Below, piece by piece: positions 25,725 to 35,015 of a stretch of DNA of 64,000 nt. The stretch spans positions 1 through 64,000 of the forward strand of contig NZ_OMPQ01000010.1 of assembly GCF_900313025.1 (NCBI RefSeq), in the 5' to 3' direction. The notes beneath the pieces are model-generated. The model ran no database searches. It saw only the letters and a program-made list of their open reading frames with translations, and was not told the DNA's origin. Position 1 is the stretch's first letter; each line of letters opens with the position of its first letter. The translations under genes were made by a program, and so were the position numbers. Source of the stretch: Pseudophaeobacter sp. EL27. Lineage in GTDB: Bacteria > Pseudomonadota > Alphaproteobacteria > Rhodobacterales > Rhodobacteraceae.

Positions 25725-25799
25725 GATTGCGCCCACCCCGGGACGGGAGCGATCCTTTCCGCATTGAAACTGAGCGTGTCGGGAGAGAGATCATAGGTC

Positions 25800-26834
25800 T
25801 TAGGCTCCCAGGTCCGCGCGGATACCGGCCGCATCGATATTGTCGTGCTCGGCAATCACCACCAGCTGGGTGCGACGTGCTGTGTCACCCCAGGGCTGAT
25901 CATACTGTGCCCGCAGGCGCTCACCCACGGCCTGAACCAACATGCGCATCGGTTTTCCTTCTACCGCGACATAGCCTTTGACCCGCAGAATATTGCGGGT
26001 GCGGGCAAGTTTCACGATGGCATTTTGCAGCGCTTCCGGATCGGATACTTCGCCCATTTCGACCACAATGCTCTCAAAGTCGTCATGTTCGTGATCGTGG
26101 TGGCCATCGTGATGGCTGGGGCGGGCCTCCAGATCGTCTTCGGCAGCGGCATTCAGGCCCAGGATGATGCGCGGATCAATCACGCCTTCGCTCATCGGCA
26201 GGATGGGCAGCTGACGCGGGGCTTCAGCCTCGATCACCTTACGGGCAGCCTCCAGACCGGCCTCACCAGCCAGATCAGCCTTGGAGAGCAAGACGATATC
26301 GGCACAGGAGATCTGATCCTCAAACACTTCGGACAGGGGTGTTTCATGGTCCAGACTGTCATCGGCTTCGCGCTGGGCCTCAACAGCTGCCAAATCGGGG
26401 GCAAACTGACCCGCTGCAACCGCCTCGGCATCGGCCAGGGCGATAACACCGTCTACGGTAATGCGCGAGCGGATCGCGGGCCAGTCAAAGGCCTTCAGCA
26501 AAGGTTTGGGCAGGGCCAGGCCGGAGGTCTCAATGAGGATATGCTCGGGCTGTTCCGGCAGCGCCATTAGGGCCTCGATCGTGGGGATGAAATCATCGGC
26601 GACGGTGCAACAGATGCAGCCATTGGCCAGTTCCACGATGTTGTTTTCGGGGCAGTTCTCATCGGCACAGGATTTCAGGATGTCGCCATCAACGCCAGCG
26701 GTGCCAAATTCATTGACCAAAACGGCGAGACGTTTGCCCTGCGGGTTCTGCATCAGGTGACGGATCAGCGTGGTTTTACCCGCGCCCAGAAATCCGGTGA
26801 TGACGGTGACGGGGATTTTGTTGAGGTCGCTCAT
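25800..26834 (-). CDS. cobW: CobW-family GTPase, putative cobalt chaperone
   Basis: 344 residues. G1 loop GFLGAGKTTLIRHLMQ, metal-binding ANGCICCTVADDF, the LIETSGLALPKP switch and LLSKADLAGEAG (NKxD equivalent) identify the COG0523 GTPase family. A His/Asp-rich metal segment HHDGHHDHEHDDFES lies at about residue 244-258. The C-terminal CobW domain has ILRVKGYVAVEGKPMRMLVQ. CobW is thought to deliver cobalt to CobNST. It is second in the riboswitch-controlled operon, five bases after the DUF1636 gene. Confidence 0.95.
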   Translation of the reverse strand: MSDLNKIPVTVITGFLGAGKTTLIRHLMQNPQGKRLAVLVNEFGTAGVDGDILKSCADENCPENNIVELANGCICCTVADDFIPTIEALMALPEQPEHILIETSGLALPKPLLKAFDWPAIRSRITVDGVIALADAEAVAAGQFAPDLAAVEAQREADDSLDHETPLSEVFEDQISCADIVLLSKADLAGEAGLEAARKVIEAEAPRQLPILPMSEGVIDPRIILGLNAAAEDDLEARPSHHDGHHDHEHDDFESIVVEMGEVSDPEALQNAIVKLARTRNILRVKGYVAVEGKPMRMLVQAVGERLRAQYDQPWGDTARRTQLVVIAEHDNIDAAGIRADLGA

Positions 26835-26839
26835 GGGGA

Positions 26840-27271
26840 TTAATCCTTGGAAGGCAGTTTGATCGGGGGAATACGGGCGATGGACTGTTTGCGAAACACC
26901 TGTGGGCGTTCGCGCCAGGGTACCAGGCCATCCGCTGTGGCGGCATAGGCGGCGGCTCCGGCGAGGATTTCGTCAACATGGGTGTCGGGGTCAAGATCGC
27001 CGTAGATATAGCTCCAGCGCTCCTCGCCGCCGGTCAAAACCATGGCGCAGCCGCGCTTGCAGGCCGAGAGGCATTCGACCCCACGCACTTTGACACCAGC
27101 AGGGAGGGTTGCCTCATCAAGGGCTGCCTTCAGCAAGGAACCGGGGCGCGTGGCCTCGGGGTCAACGCCTTCGCGTTTGCAGGTGGTACAGATCGTCAAA
27201 GTGACCTCTGCAGTATTCAGAGGGACCTCTGCAGTGTCTTGAGTGGCAATTTCCGCCATATCTTCAGCCAT
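26840..27271 (-). CDS. DUF1636 ferredoxin-like metal-binding protein
   Basis: 143 residues; ATG 27259 is an alternative start. After a variable N-terminus, LTICTTCKREG and VECLSACKRGCAMVL give a thioredoxin/[2Fe-2S]-ferredoxin-like Cys set (CxxC plus CxxxCxxxC), followed by WSYIYGDLDPDTHVDEIL. DUF1636 proteins are repeatedly found next to cobW and cobN in alphaproteobacteria; their function is unproven, and a metal or redox role in cobalt insertion is an inference from context. First gene of the operon behind the cobalamin riboswitch. Confidence 0.9.
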   Translation of the reverse strand: MAEDMAEIATQDTAEVPLNTAEVTLTICTTCKREGVDPEATRPGSLLKAALDEATLPAGVKVRGVECLSACKRGCAMVLTGGEERWSYIYGDLDPDTHVDEILAGAAAYAATADGLVPWRERPQVFRKQSIARIPPIKLPSKD

Positions 27272-27367
27272 CAGCGCGCGTTTCCTTTATCTGCGACGGA
27301 TCGGGGCTGAGCCAGCAGGGGAAGGGCAAAGGCGCACTCCCACAACCAGTCGCGAAACACCCCGTCC

Positions 27368-27580
27368 GCTCGTTGTCTCCTGCGTTGGCAGGTCTCCCGG
27401 CTTGCGGATTTCAACAGGCCTGGGCCTGTCTGCGTGCTCTTGCCTTCCCGGTTATGTGCAATACGCACGGCCCAGTGGCATCAGAACCCTCTCCGGTCAC
27501 GGTCGCGGGGGCGGCTGTGCTTGAGACCCTAACCTACAGGAGGTTTGAGCTGTCACATTCCCTCTTCGCCTGCAATTTGC
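27368..27580 (-). promoter_or_regulatory. Cobalamin (AdoCbl) riboswitch
   Basis: Read on the minus strand: an AGAGGGAA segment near the 5' end (about 27560), a C-rich paired region, GCCACTGGGCCGTGCG (around 27465-27480) and the B12 box AAGCCGGGAGACCTGCC at 27387-27403. These conserved blocks are in the right order and spacing for a cobalamin riboswitch. The 3' end lies about 95 bases before the DUF1636 ATG, so adenosylcobalamin should repress the leftward cob operon. Boundaries are approximate. Confidence 0.9.
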
Positions 27581-27656
27581 AGGAACCAACAAAAACCCCT
27601 TGCGCTATTGGGGGCTTCCTTGTCAAGAGTTGGGCAAACAAGCAGGAGTGACCCCC

Positions 27657-28292
27657 GTGAGTGAGAAGTCCGAAACCGGCGTTTCAGAAGAGGAAGCGGC
27701 ACGTCACGCCTCCAAGATGGCCAAGAAAAAGGCCGCCCGTGATCGCATGATGAAAACCAAAGACGGTGAAAAGGGGCTGATCATCGTCCACACCGGCCCC
27801 GGCAAGGGGAAATCCAGTTCGGGATTCGGTATGATCATGCGCTGTATTGCCCATGGTATGCCCTCGGCTGTGGTGCAGTTCATCAAGGGCGCCTGGCGGA
27901 CCGGCGAGCGCACTTTGATCGAAGAAAACTTCAGTGATCTGTGCCAGTTCTACGCCATGGGTGAGGGCTTTACCTGGGAGACCCAGGACAAGGCGCGCGA
28001 TATTGCGGCGGCGCAAAAGGGCTGGGAAAAGGCCAAAGAGATGATCCGCGATGAGCGCAATACCATGGTGCTGCTGGATGAGATCAATATCGCGCTGCGC
28101 TATGACTACATCGATCTGCAGGAGGTGCTGGAATTTCTGGTGGAAGAAAAGCCAGCCATGACTCATGTGGTGCTGACCGGGCGCAATGCCAAGGAAGAGC
28201 TGATCGAGATTGCCGATCTGGTCACCGAAATGGGCCAGATCAAGCATCCCTTCCGCGCTGGCGTAAAGGCACAAAAAGGCGTGGAGTTTTAG
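27657..28292 (+). CDS. cobO: Cob(I)yrinic acid a,c-diamide adenosyltransferase (corrinoid adenosyltransferase)
   Basis: 211 residues from GTG 27657 with GGAG 8 bases upstream. KGLIIVHTGPGKGKSSSGFG contains the P-loop; VVQFIKGAW, LLDEINIALRYDYI and HVVLTGRNAKEELIEIADL are CobO/BtuR motifs. It transfers the adenosyl group of ATP to Co(I) corrinoid. It is transcribed away from the riboswitch-controlled operon and has its own upstream region overlapping the riboswitch DNA; no riboswitch on its own strand was seen. Confidence 0.95.
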   Translation: MSEKSETGVSEEEAARHASKMAKKKAARDRMMKTKDGEKGLIIVHTGPGKGKSSSGFGMIMRCIAHGMPSAVVQFIKGAWRTGERTLIEENFSDLCQFYAMGEGFTWETQDKARDIAAAQKGWEKAKEMIRDERNTMVLLDEINIALRYDYIDLQEVLEFLVEEKPAMTHVVLTGRNAKEELIEIADLVTEMGQIKHPFRAGVKAQKGVEF

Positions 28293-28322
28293 GCGATAAA
28301 CCCCATCCCCGGTCGATAGGCC

Positions 28323-28360
28323 GGGGAGCGCCCGCCCCTCCCCAGGGGAGGGCGCTCCCC
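28323..28360. terminator. Strong hairpin between convergent cobO and glpD, containing a REP-like element
   Basis: Arms GGGGAGCGCCC (28323-28333) and GGGCGCTCCCC (28350-28360) pair perfectly, with inner CCCTCCCC/GGGGAGGG pairing. The 30-base core 28327-28356 on the minus strand differs from 49925-49954 at only two positions. There is no clear T-run, so it may act as a bidirectional 3' end structure. Confidence 0.6.
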
Positions 28361-28367
28361 TAAGGAG

Positions 28368-29945
28368 TTAGGCTTCTAGCGGTTGTGGGTTTCCCTGAAT
28401 ATAGGCATCTACGGCTGCGCGCTGGGCGTTATCCAGTCGCAGATTGAGCTTGGTGCGGCGCAGCAGGAAATCCTCACCCGTGCGCACCCACTCGTTTTGG
28501 ATCACCCAGTCCAGCTCTTGCGCGGTGATTGTCGCACCAAAATCCTGCCCGAGATCTTCGGGTGCTTTTGCCTCTGCCAAAACCTCCCAGGCCTCCAGAC
28601 CATAGGCCCGGATCAGGCGGCGGCTCGCATAGGGCGACAAGAAGGGGTAGTCGCTGGCCAGTTTGTCTGTCAGCCGCGCCACATCCGCGACTGGGAAATC
28701 GCCGCCGGGCATCGCAACACCGGCGGTCCAATTGCCGGGCACTCCGGGCAAGGCCTCACCGATTTTGGCCAGCGCGGCCTCTGCCAATTTGCGGTAGGTG
28801 GTGATCTTGCCGCCAAAAACATTGAGCAGTGGCGCTTGGGTTTGGTCCAGTGTCAGCACATATTCACGGGTCGCTGCGGTGGCTGAGCTGGCACCATCAT
28901 CATAGAGCGGGCGCACCCCGGAATAGGTCCAGAGGATATCAGCCCGGCTGAGCGGTTTTTCAAAGTAGTTCGAGGCAAAATCAATCAGGTAATCCTGCTC
29001 TTGTGGCGTGCATTGCGGCGCTGTCTGCGGGTCGGGGTGATCCGCATCGGTGGTGCCGATCAGGGTGAAATCTTCCTCATAGGGGATGGCAAAGATAATG
29101 CGTCCATCCTCGCCTTGGAAAAAGTAGCAGCGCCCGTGGTCAAAGAGCTTTGGCACCACGATATGGCTGCCGCGCACCAGACGTACGGTCTCGCGGCTGT
29201 TTTGTCCCAGTGTCTGACGCAGCAGATCCGCAACCCAGGGGCCGCCCGCATTGACCAGCATCTTGGCGTGGTGCTCAGTGGTTTCACCCTTGCTGTGATC
29301 CTTGACGGTGATCACCCAATGATCGGCCATACGCTGGGCGCTCAGAACTTCGGTCCGGGTCATGATCTGTGCGCCACGCGCCTGTGCATCGCGGGCGTTC
29401 AGGACCACCAAACGGGCGTCTTCGACCCAGCAATCGGAGTACTCAAACGCTTTTTTGAATTTTGACTTCAGCGGCTGGCCGGCAATATCTGTGGTCAGAT
29501 CGACGGTGCTGGTGCCCGGCAGAATGCCACGTTTGCCTAGGGAATCGTAGAGAAACAGTCCCAAACGGATGAGCCAGGCAGGGCGGCGGCCCTTCATCCA
29601 GGGCATGAACATGGTCAGCAGTTTTGAGGTCGGCGTGGTATTGTCAAAGCGCATATCCTTATGAAAGGGCAGCACAAAGCGCATCGGCCAGGAAATATGC
29701 GGCATCGCCTGTAGCAGCACTTCGCGTTCAATCAGCGCCTCACGCACCAGGCGGAACTCAAAATACTCAAGATAACGCAAGCCGCCGTGAAACAGTTTGG
29801 TTGAGGCCGAAGAGGTCGCCGAGGCCAGATCATTCATCTCGGCCAGGGTGACAGAGAGGCCGCGCCCGGCGGCGTCTCGGGCGATGCCGCAGCCATTGAT
29901 GCCGCCGCCAATGATAAAGAGATCGGTGATTTTGGGATTAGCCAT
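28368..29945 (-). CDS. glpD: Aerobic glycerol-3-phosphate dehydrogenase
   Basis: 525 residues from ATG 29945; the frame is open to 30143 but that part lies in glpR. N-terminal FAD-binding LFIIGGGINGCGIARDAAGR, LFHGGLRYLEYFEFRLVREA, TYSGVRPLYDDG and VFGGKITTYRKLAE are GlpD signatures, and the C-terminal DAO_C-like domain ends near LRLDNAQRAAVDAYI. It oxidises glycerol-3-phosphate to dihydroxyacetone phosphate, passing electrons to quinone at the inner membrane. The start overlaps the end of glpR by 8 bases. Confidence 0.95.
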   Translation of the reverse strand: MANPKITDLFIIGGGINGCGIARDAAGRGLSVTLAEMNDLASATSSASTKLFHGGLRYLEYFEFRLVREALIEREVLLQAMPHISWPMRFVLPFHKDMRFDNTTPTSKLLTMFMPWMKGRRPAWLIRLGLFLYDSLGKRGILPGTSTVDLTTDIAGQPLKSKFKKAFEYSDCWVEDARLVVLNARDAQARGAQIMTRTEVLSAQRMADHWVITVKDHSKGETTEHHAKMLVNAGGPWVADLLRQTLGQNSRETVRLVRGSHIVVPKLFDHGRCYFFQGEDGRIIFAIPYEEDFTLIGTTDADHPDPQTAPQCTPQEQDYLIDFASNYFEKPLSRADILWTYSGVRPLYDDGASSATAATREYVLTLDQTQAPLLNVFGGKITTYRKLAEAALAKIGEALPGVPGNWTAGVAMPGGDFPVADVARLTDKLASDYPFLSPYASRRLIRAYGLEAWEVLAEAKAPEDLGQDFGATITAQELDWVIQNEWVRTGEDFLLRRTKLNLRLDNAQRAAVDAYIQGNPQPLEA

Positions 29946-30735
29946 TTTCGCGACTTTCGTTTTTTGAGCTGCCCGCCTCTGCGCACAGAATGCGGGTGCT
30001 AGCGGCTTTAGCGGCCTCAAGGAATGGGGCAGGGGGAGGCTGATTGGTAATGACCACATCCAGATCCGACAGATCACAGATCCGCACCGGGGCGGATCGG
30101 GCAAATTTGCTGCCATCACAGAGCAGAATTTTGGTGCGGGCATTTTTCAGGATGGCGCGGGCGACCGAGACTTCGCGGGCATCATGATCCAGCACGGCAC
30201 CGTCTTCATCCAGTGCCGAAGCGCCGATAATGGCGTAATCCACCTTGTAGCGAGAGATGAATTCAACGGCATCTTCGCCAATGATCGCTCCATCGCTTTG
30301 TCGGACGGTGCCCCCAACCAGGATGAGTTCCTTTGTTTCGCCACCCATCATTAGGTTTATAATATTGATGTTGTTTGATAAAATTGTGAGTCCGCGGTGG
30401 TTTTCCAGGGCGCGGGCGGCCTGTTCTGTTGAGGTGCCAATATTGATCGCCAGAGAGCAATTGTCGGGGATGACCTCCGCCAGCAGTGCAGCCATGGCCT
30501 GTTTGGCGTTGGCGTTGTGCTTGCGCCGGTCGGCATAGGCGCGGTTGGCAGCGGAGCTGACCCGCACCGCGCCGCCATGTACGCGCGACAGCGCCCCGCG
30601 CGCAGAAAGATCCCGCAGGTCGGTGCGGATTGTTTGCAGCGATACGCCAAAGCGCGCGGCGAGGTCCTCGACCTCCAGCCGCTCTTGGCTGTTCAGCAGG
30701 TTCAGGATCTTGTCGTGACGACTCGCGGCGTCCAT
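29938..30735 (-). CDS. glpR: DeoR-family regulator of glycerol metabolism
   Basis: 265 residues. N-terminal DeoR helix-turn-helix: RHDKILNLLNSQERLEVEDL, FGVSLQTIRTDLRDLS, RVHGGAV. The sugar-phosphate-sensing domain follows: AINIGTSTEQAARAL, ILVGGTVRQSDGAIIGEDAV and ILLCDGSKFARSAPVRI. The direct overlap with glpD indicates a GlpR-type repressor responding to glycerol-3-phosphate. TTTTCG copies at 30791 and 30817, upstream of the start, could be operator halves. Confidence 0.9.
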   Translation of the reverse strand: MDAASRHDKILNLLNSQERLEVEDLAARFGVSLQTIRTDLRDLSARGALSRVHGGAVRVSSAANRAYADRRKHNANAKQAMAALLAEVIPDNCSLAINIGTSTEQAARALENHRGLTILSNNINIINLMMGGETKELILVGGTVRQSDGAIIGEDAVEFISRYKVDYAIIGASALDEDGAVLDHDAREVSVARAILKNARTKILLCDGSKFARSAPVRICDLSDLDVVITNQPPPAPFLEAAKAASTRILCAEAGSSKNESRENG

Positions 30736-30867
30736 GGGCTTTCCTTTTTAGAGGATGCCTACCGGAATGACCGAGGTTTGTCATTACAAGTTTTCGTTTA
30801 GCTTGCGAGTTTAGTGTTTTCGAAAGGGATTGTGCGCGTTTTTCTCTTTTAGGACGCGTGCCGCCCC

Positions 30868-31953
30868 TCAGGTCAGCGGGACAAGGTGGTTGTCCCAGGC
30901 CAGGTTGTGGTGTCGCAGTTGCTTTGCAGTGTCCCCGGTTAGGGTCATGATCTGACCCAGGCCGGTGCTGGCGATCAATCCCGTGCTGGCGGTAGCAAGC
31001 CCGCAGACATCAGTGAGTGGGTGTTCTTGGATGATCTTGCCACTGTGGGTTTCCATCACCTGCACCAATCCGCCTCTGGGGGAGGTGACGGCGATGGCCT
31101 GATCATCGGGACTGAAGGCGACAGAGCCACCATAGCCGCGCAGATTGCGAAGGCGGGGGTCCCCTTCGGCCAGCAGTTGCGGTGGTGTGCCTGGCTGATA
31201 GAGCCCCAAAATGGGCAGATCTGCGCCCGGATCCCCCTGCCACTGCATGGCAAACCCCAGGGTGCCTGTTGACGATAGCGCCAGGTGGCGGATCGAATTC
31301 AGGTGCAGTTCGGGGTCCAACTCCATCACATCCAGAACCTGTCCCTCCAGGGAAAGCAGGCTGAGGTTCGGGCGCATCTGTGGCAGGTTCAATTTGGCGC
31401 GACCGCTGTCGGGATGGGTCTCGATGCCGCCATTGGCAATAGCAAGTTGTGGCATGCCCTGCGTGTGACGTAACACCATGTCATGGGGGCCAATGCCACC
31501 AGAGCCAAAGCTACCAATGCGGCGATAGCCCCGGGTAACCTGCCAAACGCCGACAATGCCGCGCCCATTTTCATAGTCGTTTTCGGTGGTGAACAGGCGG
31601 GTGCCATCCGGGGAGAACACCCCATGGCCGTAGAAGTGATGCCCCAGCGGTGGCTCAAGTCGGGCAAGATGTGCGCCGTCCCGGCAATCTATGACATCGG
31701 CAAATCGCCCGGGACGGCGGGCAAAGGCGACGGCCTCGGGACGTAAGGGGTGGGCTGCGGCGGCATGGCCACGGCTGGGTAGCGGGCAGGTGAAGCGGAT
31801 GGCCCCGGTCTCGGAGAGGCCTGCCAGCAGGAAGTGGCCATCGGACTGTCTGGCCGCAGCCAGAAAGGCGGGCCCGCCAAGATCTGCCCAGCTGGGGGCT
31901 GGGGCCAGACCCGTGGCCAAAAGCCCGGCGAGAAAACCGCGTCGCGAGGTCAT
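30868..31953 (-). CDS. DUF1513 periplasmic beta-propeller protein (Tat-exported)
   Basis: 361 residues. N-terminal MTSRRGFLAGLLATGLAPAP is a twin-arginine signal. The remainder is a DUF1513 propeller: HHFYGHGVFSPDGTRLFTTE, YENGRGIVGVWQV, GIGPHDMVLRHTQGMPQLAIANGG, SIRHLALSS and GGSVAFSPDDQAIAVTSPRGG. DUF1513 genes characteristically follow imelysin and DUF1111 genes in iron-regulated clusters. It is last in the leftward iron locus, 24 bases after imelysin 2. Biochemical role not established. Confidence 0.9.
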   Translation of the reverse strand: MTSRRGFLAGLLATGLAPAPSWADLGGPAFLAAARQSDGHFLLAGLSETGAIRFTCPLPSRGHAAAAHPLRPEAVAFARRPGRFADVIDCRDGAHLARLEPPLGHHFYGHGVFSPDGTRLFTTENDYENGRGIVGVWQVTRGYRRIGSFGSGGIGPHDMVLRHTQGMPQLAIANGGIETHPDSGRAKLNLPQMRPNLSLLSLEGQVLDVMELDPELHLNSIRHLALSSTGTLGFAMQWQGDPGADLPILGLYQPGTPPQLLAEGDPRLRNLRGYGGSVAFSPDDQAIAVTSPRGGLVQVMETHSGKIIQEHPLTDVCGLATASTGLIASTGLGQIMTLTGDTAKQLRHHNLAWDNHLVPLT

Positions 31954-31977
31954 GTTTTGTCCTTTTCTGCGGGATTG

Positions 31978-32982
31978 TTAATCGCCGTCCAGCGAGTTGA
32001 AGCCCGCCAGAACCCCTAATGAGGGGCCCAGATCGCTTTCGATCAGGGCCCGCAGGTCGTTGACCTCTTGCTGGAGCGCCTCGATGCGGAAGCGTTTGGC
32101 AGGATCGGCAACCCCTTCGAGTCTTGGGTCCTCCAGCCGCTGGGCGCGTAGAATTGGCTTTTGAAAGGCGGCGTCCAGCTGTTCCATGAGGTCTTGATTG
32201 CCCTCGGCCAACGCAATGGCCAGCGGATGCAGCGCTTGCAATGCAAGGGTGATATGGTGCTGGCTACGGCCAGAGCGCCAGGCCTCGGCGCGTTTGGGAC
32301 GTGGTTTGTCAAAGCTGCCAAGGGGGCGGCCCAAGCGCATATCCGCCAGCATTTGCAGACCTGTGTTCAGGGATTTGTAGAGCTCCTGTTTGACTTCGGT
32401 CTTGTTTTGATACCGTCCCGAAGCCATGCGCATCTGATCAGCGTAGGAGCCCTGCCAGTCTTGATGGATCGCCGCAGCATTTGCCGCGATGTCCTGGGCC
32501 ATGGCGGTGGTCAGGGCACAGCGGTAGGCATGAGGCTCCGCGCTGGCGAAATGCCCATCGTAATACATGAATTCAAGCGCATAAAAGCCGCGCCCGGCAA
32601 TGGAGGACTGGGCAAAACCTTCGGGGGTCAGCAGGTCTGGGTCGGCTTCGCGCAGGTGTTTTGCCAGGGTTTTAGGCGTCTTGCCGCGACTGTCGGGCCA
32701 AAAGACCAGGGCAAAGGCGCGGTTGTCGGTCTCGGTGGGGCCAAACCGCAGATGGCTGACCCGGATCCAATCGTCAAAGGCCTGACCATAGGCGTCTCGC
32801 AACGGGGTAGCGCCGGGGCGGCAGATGGTTCCGGCGACCTCGGCCAGATCCTGGCTGCTCTCAGCCAGGGCCTGCATCGCAGGCAGGATCTGATCGTCAA
32901 GAATTTCATCAACCATATCGGCCTGCAGGTTGGTGGCGGTAAGGCTGAGCACAGAGGCCAGCGTGAGGAGCATATGTTTCAA
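31978..32982 (-). CDS. Imelysin-family (peptidase M75-like) periplasmic protein 2
   Basis: 334 residues with a signal peptide (MKHMLLTLASVLSLTATNLQA). Helical imelysin domain: QALAESSQDLAEVAGTIC, DAYGQAFDDWIRVSHLRFGP, GRGFYALEFMYYD in place of the GxHxxE signature, and a C-terminal ALQQEVNDLRALIESDLGPSLGVLAGFNSLDGD. The usual His of GxHAxE is replaced (GRGFYALE), as in the shorter second imelysins of such clusters. Probably binds iron in the periplasm or at the outer membrane. It follows the DUF1111 gene by a single base. Confidence 0.88.
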   Translation of the reverse strand: MKHMLLTLASVLSLTATNLQADMVDEILDDQILPAMQALAESSQDLAEVAGTICRPGATPLRDAYGQAFDDWIRVSHLRFGPTETDNRAFALVFWPDSRGKTPKTLAKHLREADPDLLTPEGFAQSSIAGRGFYALEFMYYDGHFASAEPHAYRCALTTAMAQDIAANAAAIHQDWQGSYADQMRMASGRYQNKTEVKQELYKSLNTGLQMLADMRLGRPLGSFDKPRPKRAEAWRSGRSQHHITLALQALHPLAIALAEGNQDLMEQLDAAFQKPILRAQRLEDPRLEGVADPAKRFRIEALQQEVNDLRALIESDLGPSLGVLAGFNSLDGD

Positions 32983-32983
32983 A

Positions 32984-34537
32984 TCAGAGGCTTTCCAGAA
33001 AACGAATGAGGGCAGCGCGGTCCTTTGGCGCCAACGTGATCACTTGGTCACGGGCGGCTTTTGCTTCGCCGCCATGCCATAGGATGGCCTCCAGCAGGCT
33101 GCGGGCGCGACCATCGTGCAGATAGGTGGCCTTTGGGTTCACCTGTTTGGTCAGCCCTATCCCCCAGAGCGGTGGGGTGCGCCACTCCTGCCCAGTTGCG
33201 CGGCCTTCGGGGCGATTGTCGGCGAGGCCCGGCCCCATGTCATGCAGCAGCAGGTCGCTATAGGGCCAGATCAGCTGAAAGCTGTTCTCGGGCCGGTCCA
33301 CCAGGCGCTGGGTGACAAATTTGGGGGTATGGCAGCTGGTGCAGCCAAGGGAGTAGAAGAGTTCTTTGCCACGCAGCACCTCCGGGTTGTCCGTGTCGCG
33401 GCGGGCGGGCACAGCCAGATTGCGGCTGTAGAAGGTGACCAGATCCATATTGGCCTGATCAATCTCACGGCCGCGGATGTCACCATCACCATGGGGCGCA
33501 GCCCGGCAAGCCTCCTGAGCGGCGGTGCAATCGCCTGCAGGGTTGGGAAACAGCGGCGTTGAGATGCCGATATCGCCTGAAAATGCAGCAGCAGACTGTT
33601 GATGCACCGTTGGCATGCCAGCCTTGTAGCCAAAACGCCCCAACATGATCTGATCATGCTCGGGTGACCAGGTGAGATTGGCGCGGCCCGAGATGCCATC
33701 GCCGTCACGGTCGGCCTCATCGAGATTGGCAAGGATATCAGCGGTTGAGATCGCCTCAAGCAAGCCAAGGCCGATCATAGGTGGTGCGAGGCGCGGCGAC
33801 AGCATGGCGTCGGGGTGGAGCGGGCCATAGCCGAGCTGTTCGGCCCTGTAGCTTGGGGCGCGCAACGTGATGATTTCACCGTCTGAGAGGGTAATGGGCA
33901 GGGGGCTATAGCTGACCTGGAAACGGTATTCCGGGGCGATGCCGGGGGGCGAGAAATCCTGAAGCTGCCCACCATAGTTGGGATCAGGCGCGGTGGCGAT
34001 GTAGTCGGTCACCGCTTTCAGGTTCTGCGGTGTCTCGCCGGGAATGGAGATGCGCAGGAACATCGCCGCAGAGCGATAGTCGGGGCCATCTGGGACGGAA
34101 CCGCGCCCATCCTTGATGTGACAGCGCTGGCAGCTGCGCGCATTGTACAGCGGACCCAGACCATCAGAGGCCAGAGTAGAGGCCGGAGAGAAGACCCAGA
34201 TCTTTTTGAACAAGCCATTGCCGAGTTTGAATTCCAGCTCCTGCTCAAAGGAGAGATTGGCACTGTGCTGAGAGAAGGCTTCGTCATCACTGCGCGCCCG
34301 GACAGTGGCACTGCCGGCGGGGTTTTCCTCAAACATTTCGGGGGCGGTGAAATCCTGGGTCGCGGCGGTGACAGAGGCAATGCGGGCCTGTTCTGTGGTG
34401 CTGCGGGGCAGGGTGTTGAGGTGGGGATCACCAAGTGACAGAGCCGAAAGATCAGTGGGCTGTAGCGGCTTTGGGTCAAGGGCAGAGGCAGGGGAGGCTG
34501 CCGCAAACGCGGCAGCCAGAAAGATGTTACTCTTCAA
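32984..34537 (-). CDS. DUF1111 di-haem oxidoreductase-like cytochrome
   Basis: 517 residues if started at TTG 34537, which gives a compact signal peptide ([19 protein letters not shown]) and an 11-base overlap with bfr; ATG 34570 or 34615 would add an uncleaved, non-signal-like extension. Two haem c sites: [12 protein letters not shown] and [28 protein letters not shown] and [20 protein letters not shown] match the DUF1111 family, distantly related to MauG and bacterial cytochrome c peroxidases. Periplasmic. Its place between bfr and imelysin 2 suggests a redox step on iron (for example Fe(II)/Fe(III) interconversion), which is inference. Confidence 0.88.
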   Translation of the reverse strand: MKSNIFLAAAFAAASPASALDPKPLQPTDLSALSLGDPHLNTLPRSTTEQARIASVTAATQDFTAPEMFEENPAGSATVRARSDDEAFSQHSANLSFEQELEFKLGNGLFKKIWVFSPASTLASDGLGPLYNARSCQRCHIKDGRGSVPDGPDYRSAAMFLRISIPGETPQNLKAVTDYIATAPDPNYGGQLQDFSPPGIAPEYRFQVSYSPLPITLSDGEIITLRAPSYRAEQLGYGPLHPDAMLSPRLAPPMIGLGLLEAISTADILANLDEADRDGDGISGRANLTWSPEHDQIMLGRFGYKAGMPTVHQQSAAAFSGDIGISTPLFPNPAGDCTAAQEACRAAPHGDGDIRGREIDQANMDLVTFYSRNLAVPARRDTDNPEVLRGKELFYSLGCTSCHTPKFVTQRLVDRPENSFQLIWPYSDLLLHDMGPGLADNRPEGRATGQEWRTPPLWGIGLTKQVNPKATYLHDGRARSLLEAILWHGGEAKAARDQVITLAPKDRAALIRFLESL

Positions 34538-35015
34538 CCGCTTCCATTTTGGTGGCGTTGAGTTGTGCATAGTTTTCGGCACCAATTCGGTCGTGGAGGT
34601 CAAGCTGAGTTTCAAGAAAGTCGATATGACCTTCTTCGTCGGCCATCAGGGTTTCAAACAGCTTCATGGTGACGTAATCGCCCGCCTCGCTGCAAACCTC
34701 GCGGGCTTCTTTGTAGAGTGCGCGGGCGCTCTCTTCGGCGGCAAGATCACATTCCAGGGTTTCTTTGGGAGTTTGGCCAATCCGCAGCGGGTCCAGTTTT
34801 TGCAGGTTGGGATGGCCGCCGAGGAACAGAATGCGCTCAATCAGATCATCCGCGTGCTGCATCTCTTCGATGCTCTCTTCGCGGCTTTTCTTGGCCATGC
34901 TGCCCAGACCCCAGTCGTCCTGCAGACGATAATGGAGCCAGTACTGGCTGACGGCGGTCAGCTCATGACGCAGCGCTTTGTTGAGATAGTCGATGACTTT
35001 GGGGTCGCCCTTCAT
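34527..35015 (-). CDS. bfr: Bacterioferritin
   Basis: 162 residues, full length. Ferroxidase ligands fall at family positions: Glu18 in RHELT, Glu51 and His54 in EEMQHAD, Glu94 in AAEESARA, Glu127 and His130 in DEEGHID; Met52 is the haem-binding Met. Stores iron as a 24-mer in the cytoplasm. GGAG lies 8 bases before the start. The gene overlaps the end of bfd by 53 bases and the start of the DUF1111 gene by about 11, so storage, release and envelope genes are translationally coupled. Confidence 0.96.
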   Translation of the reverse strand: MKGDPKVIDYLNKALRHELTAVSQYWLHYRLQDDWGLGSMAKKSREESIEEMQHADDLIERILFLGGHPNLQKLDPLRIGQTPKETLECDLAAEESARALYKEAREVCSEAGDYVTMKLFETLMADEEGHIDFLETQLDLHDRIGAENYAQLNATKMEAVEE

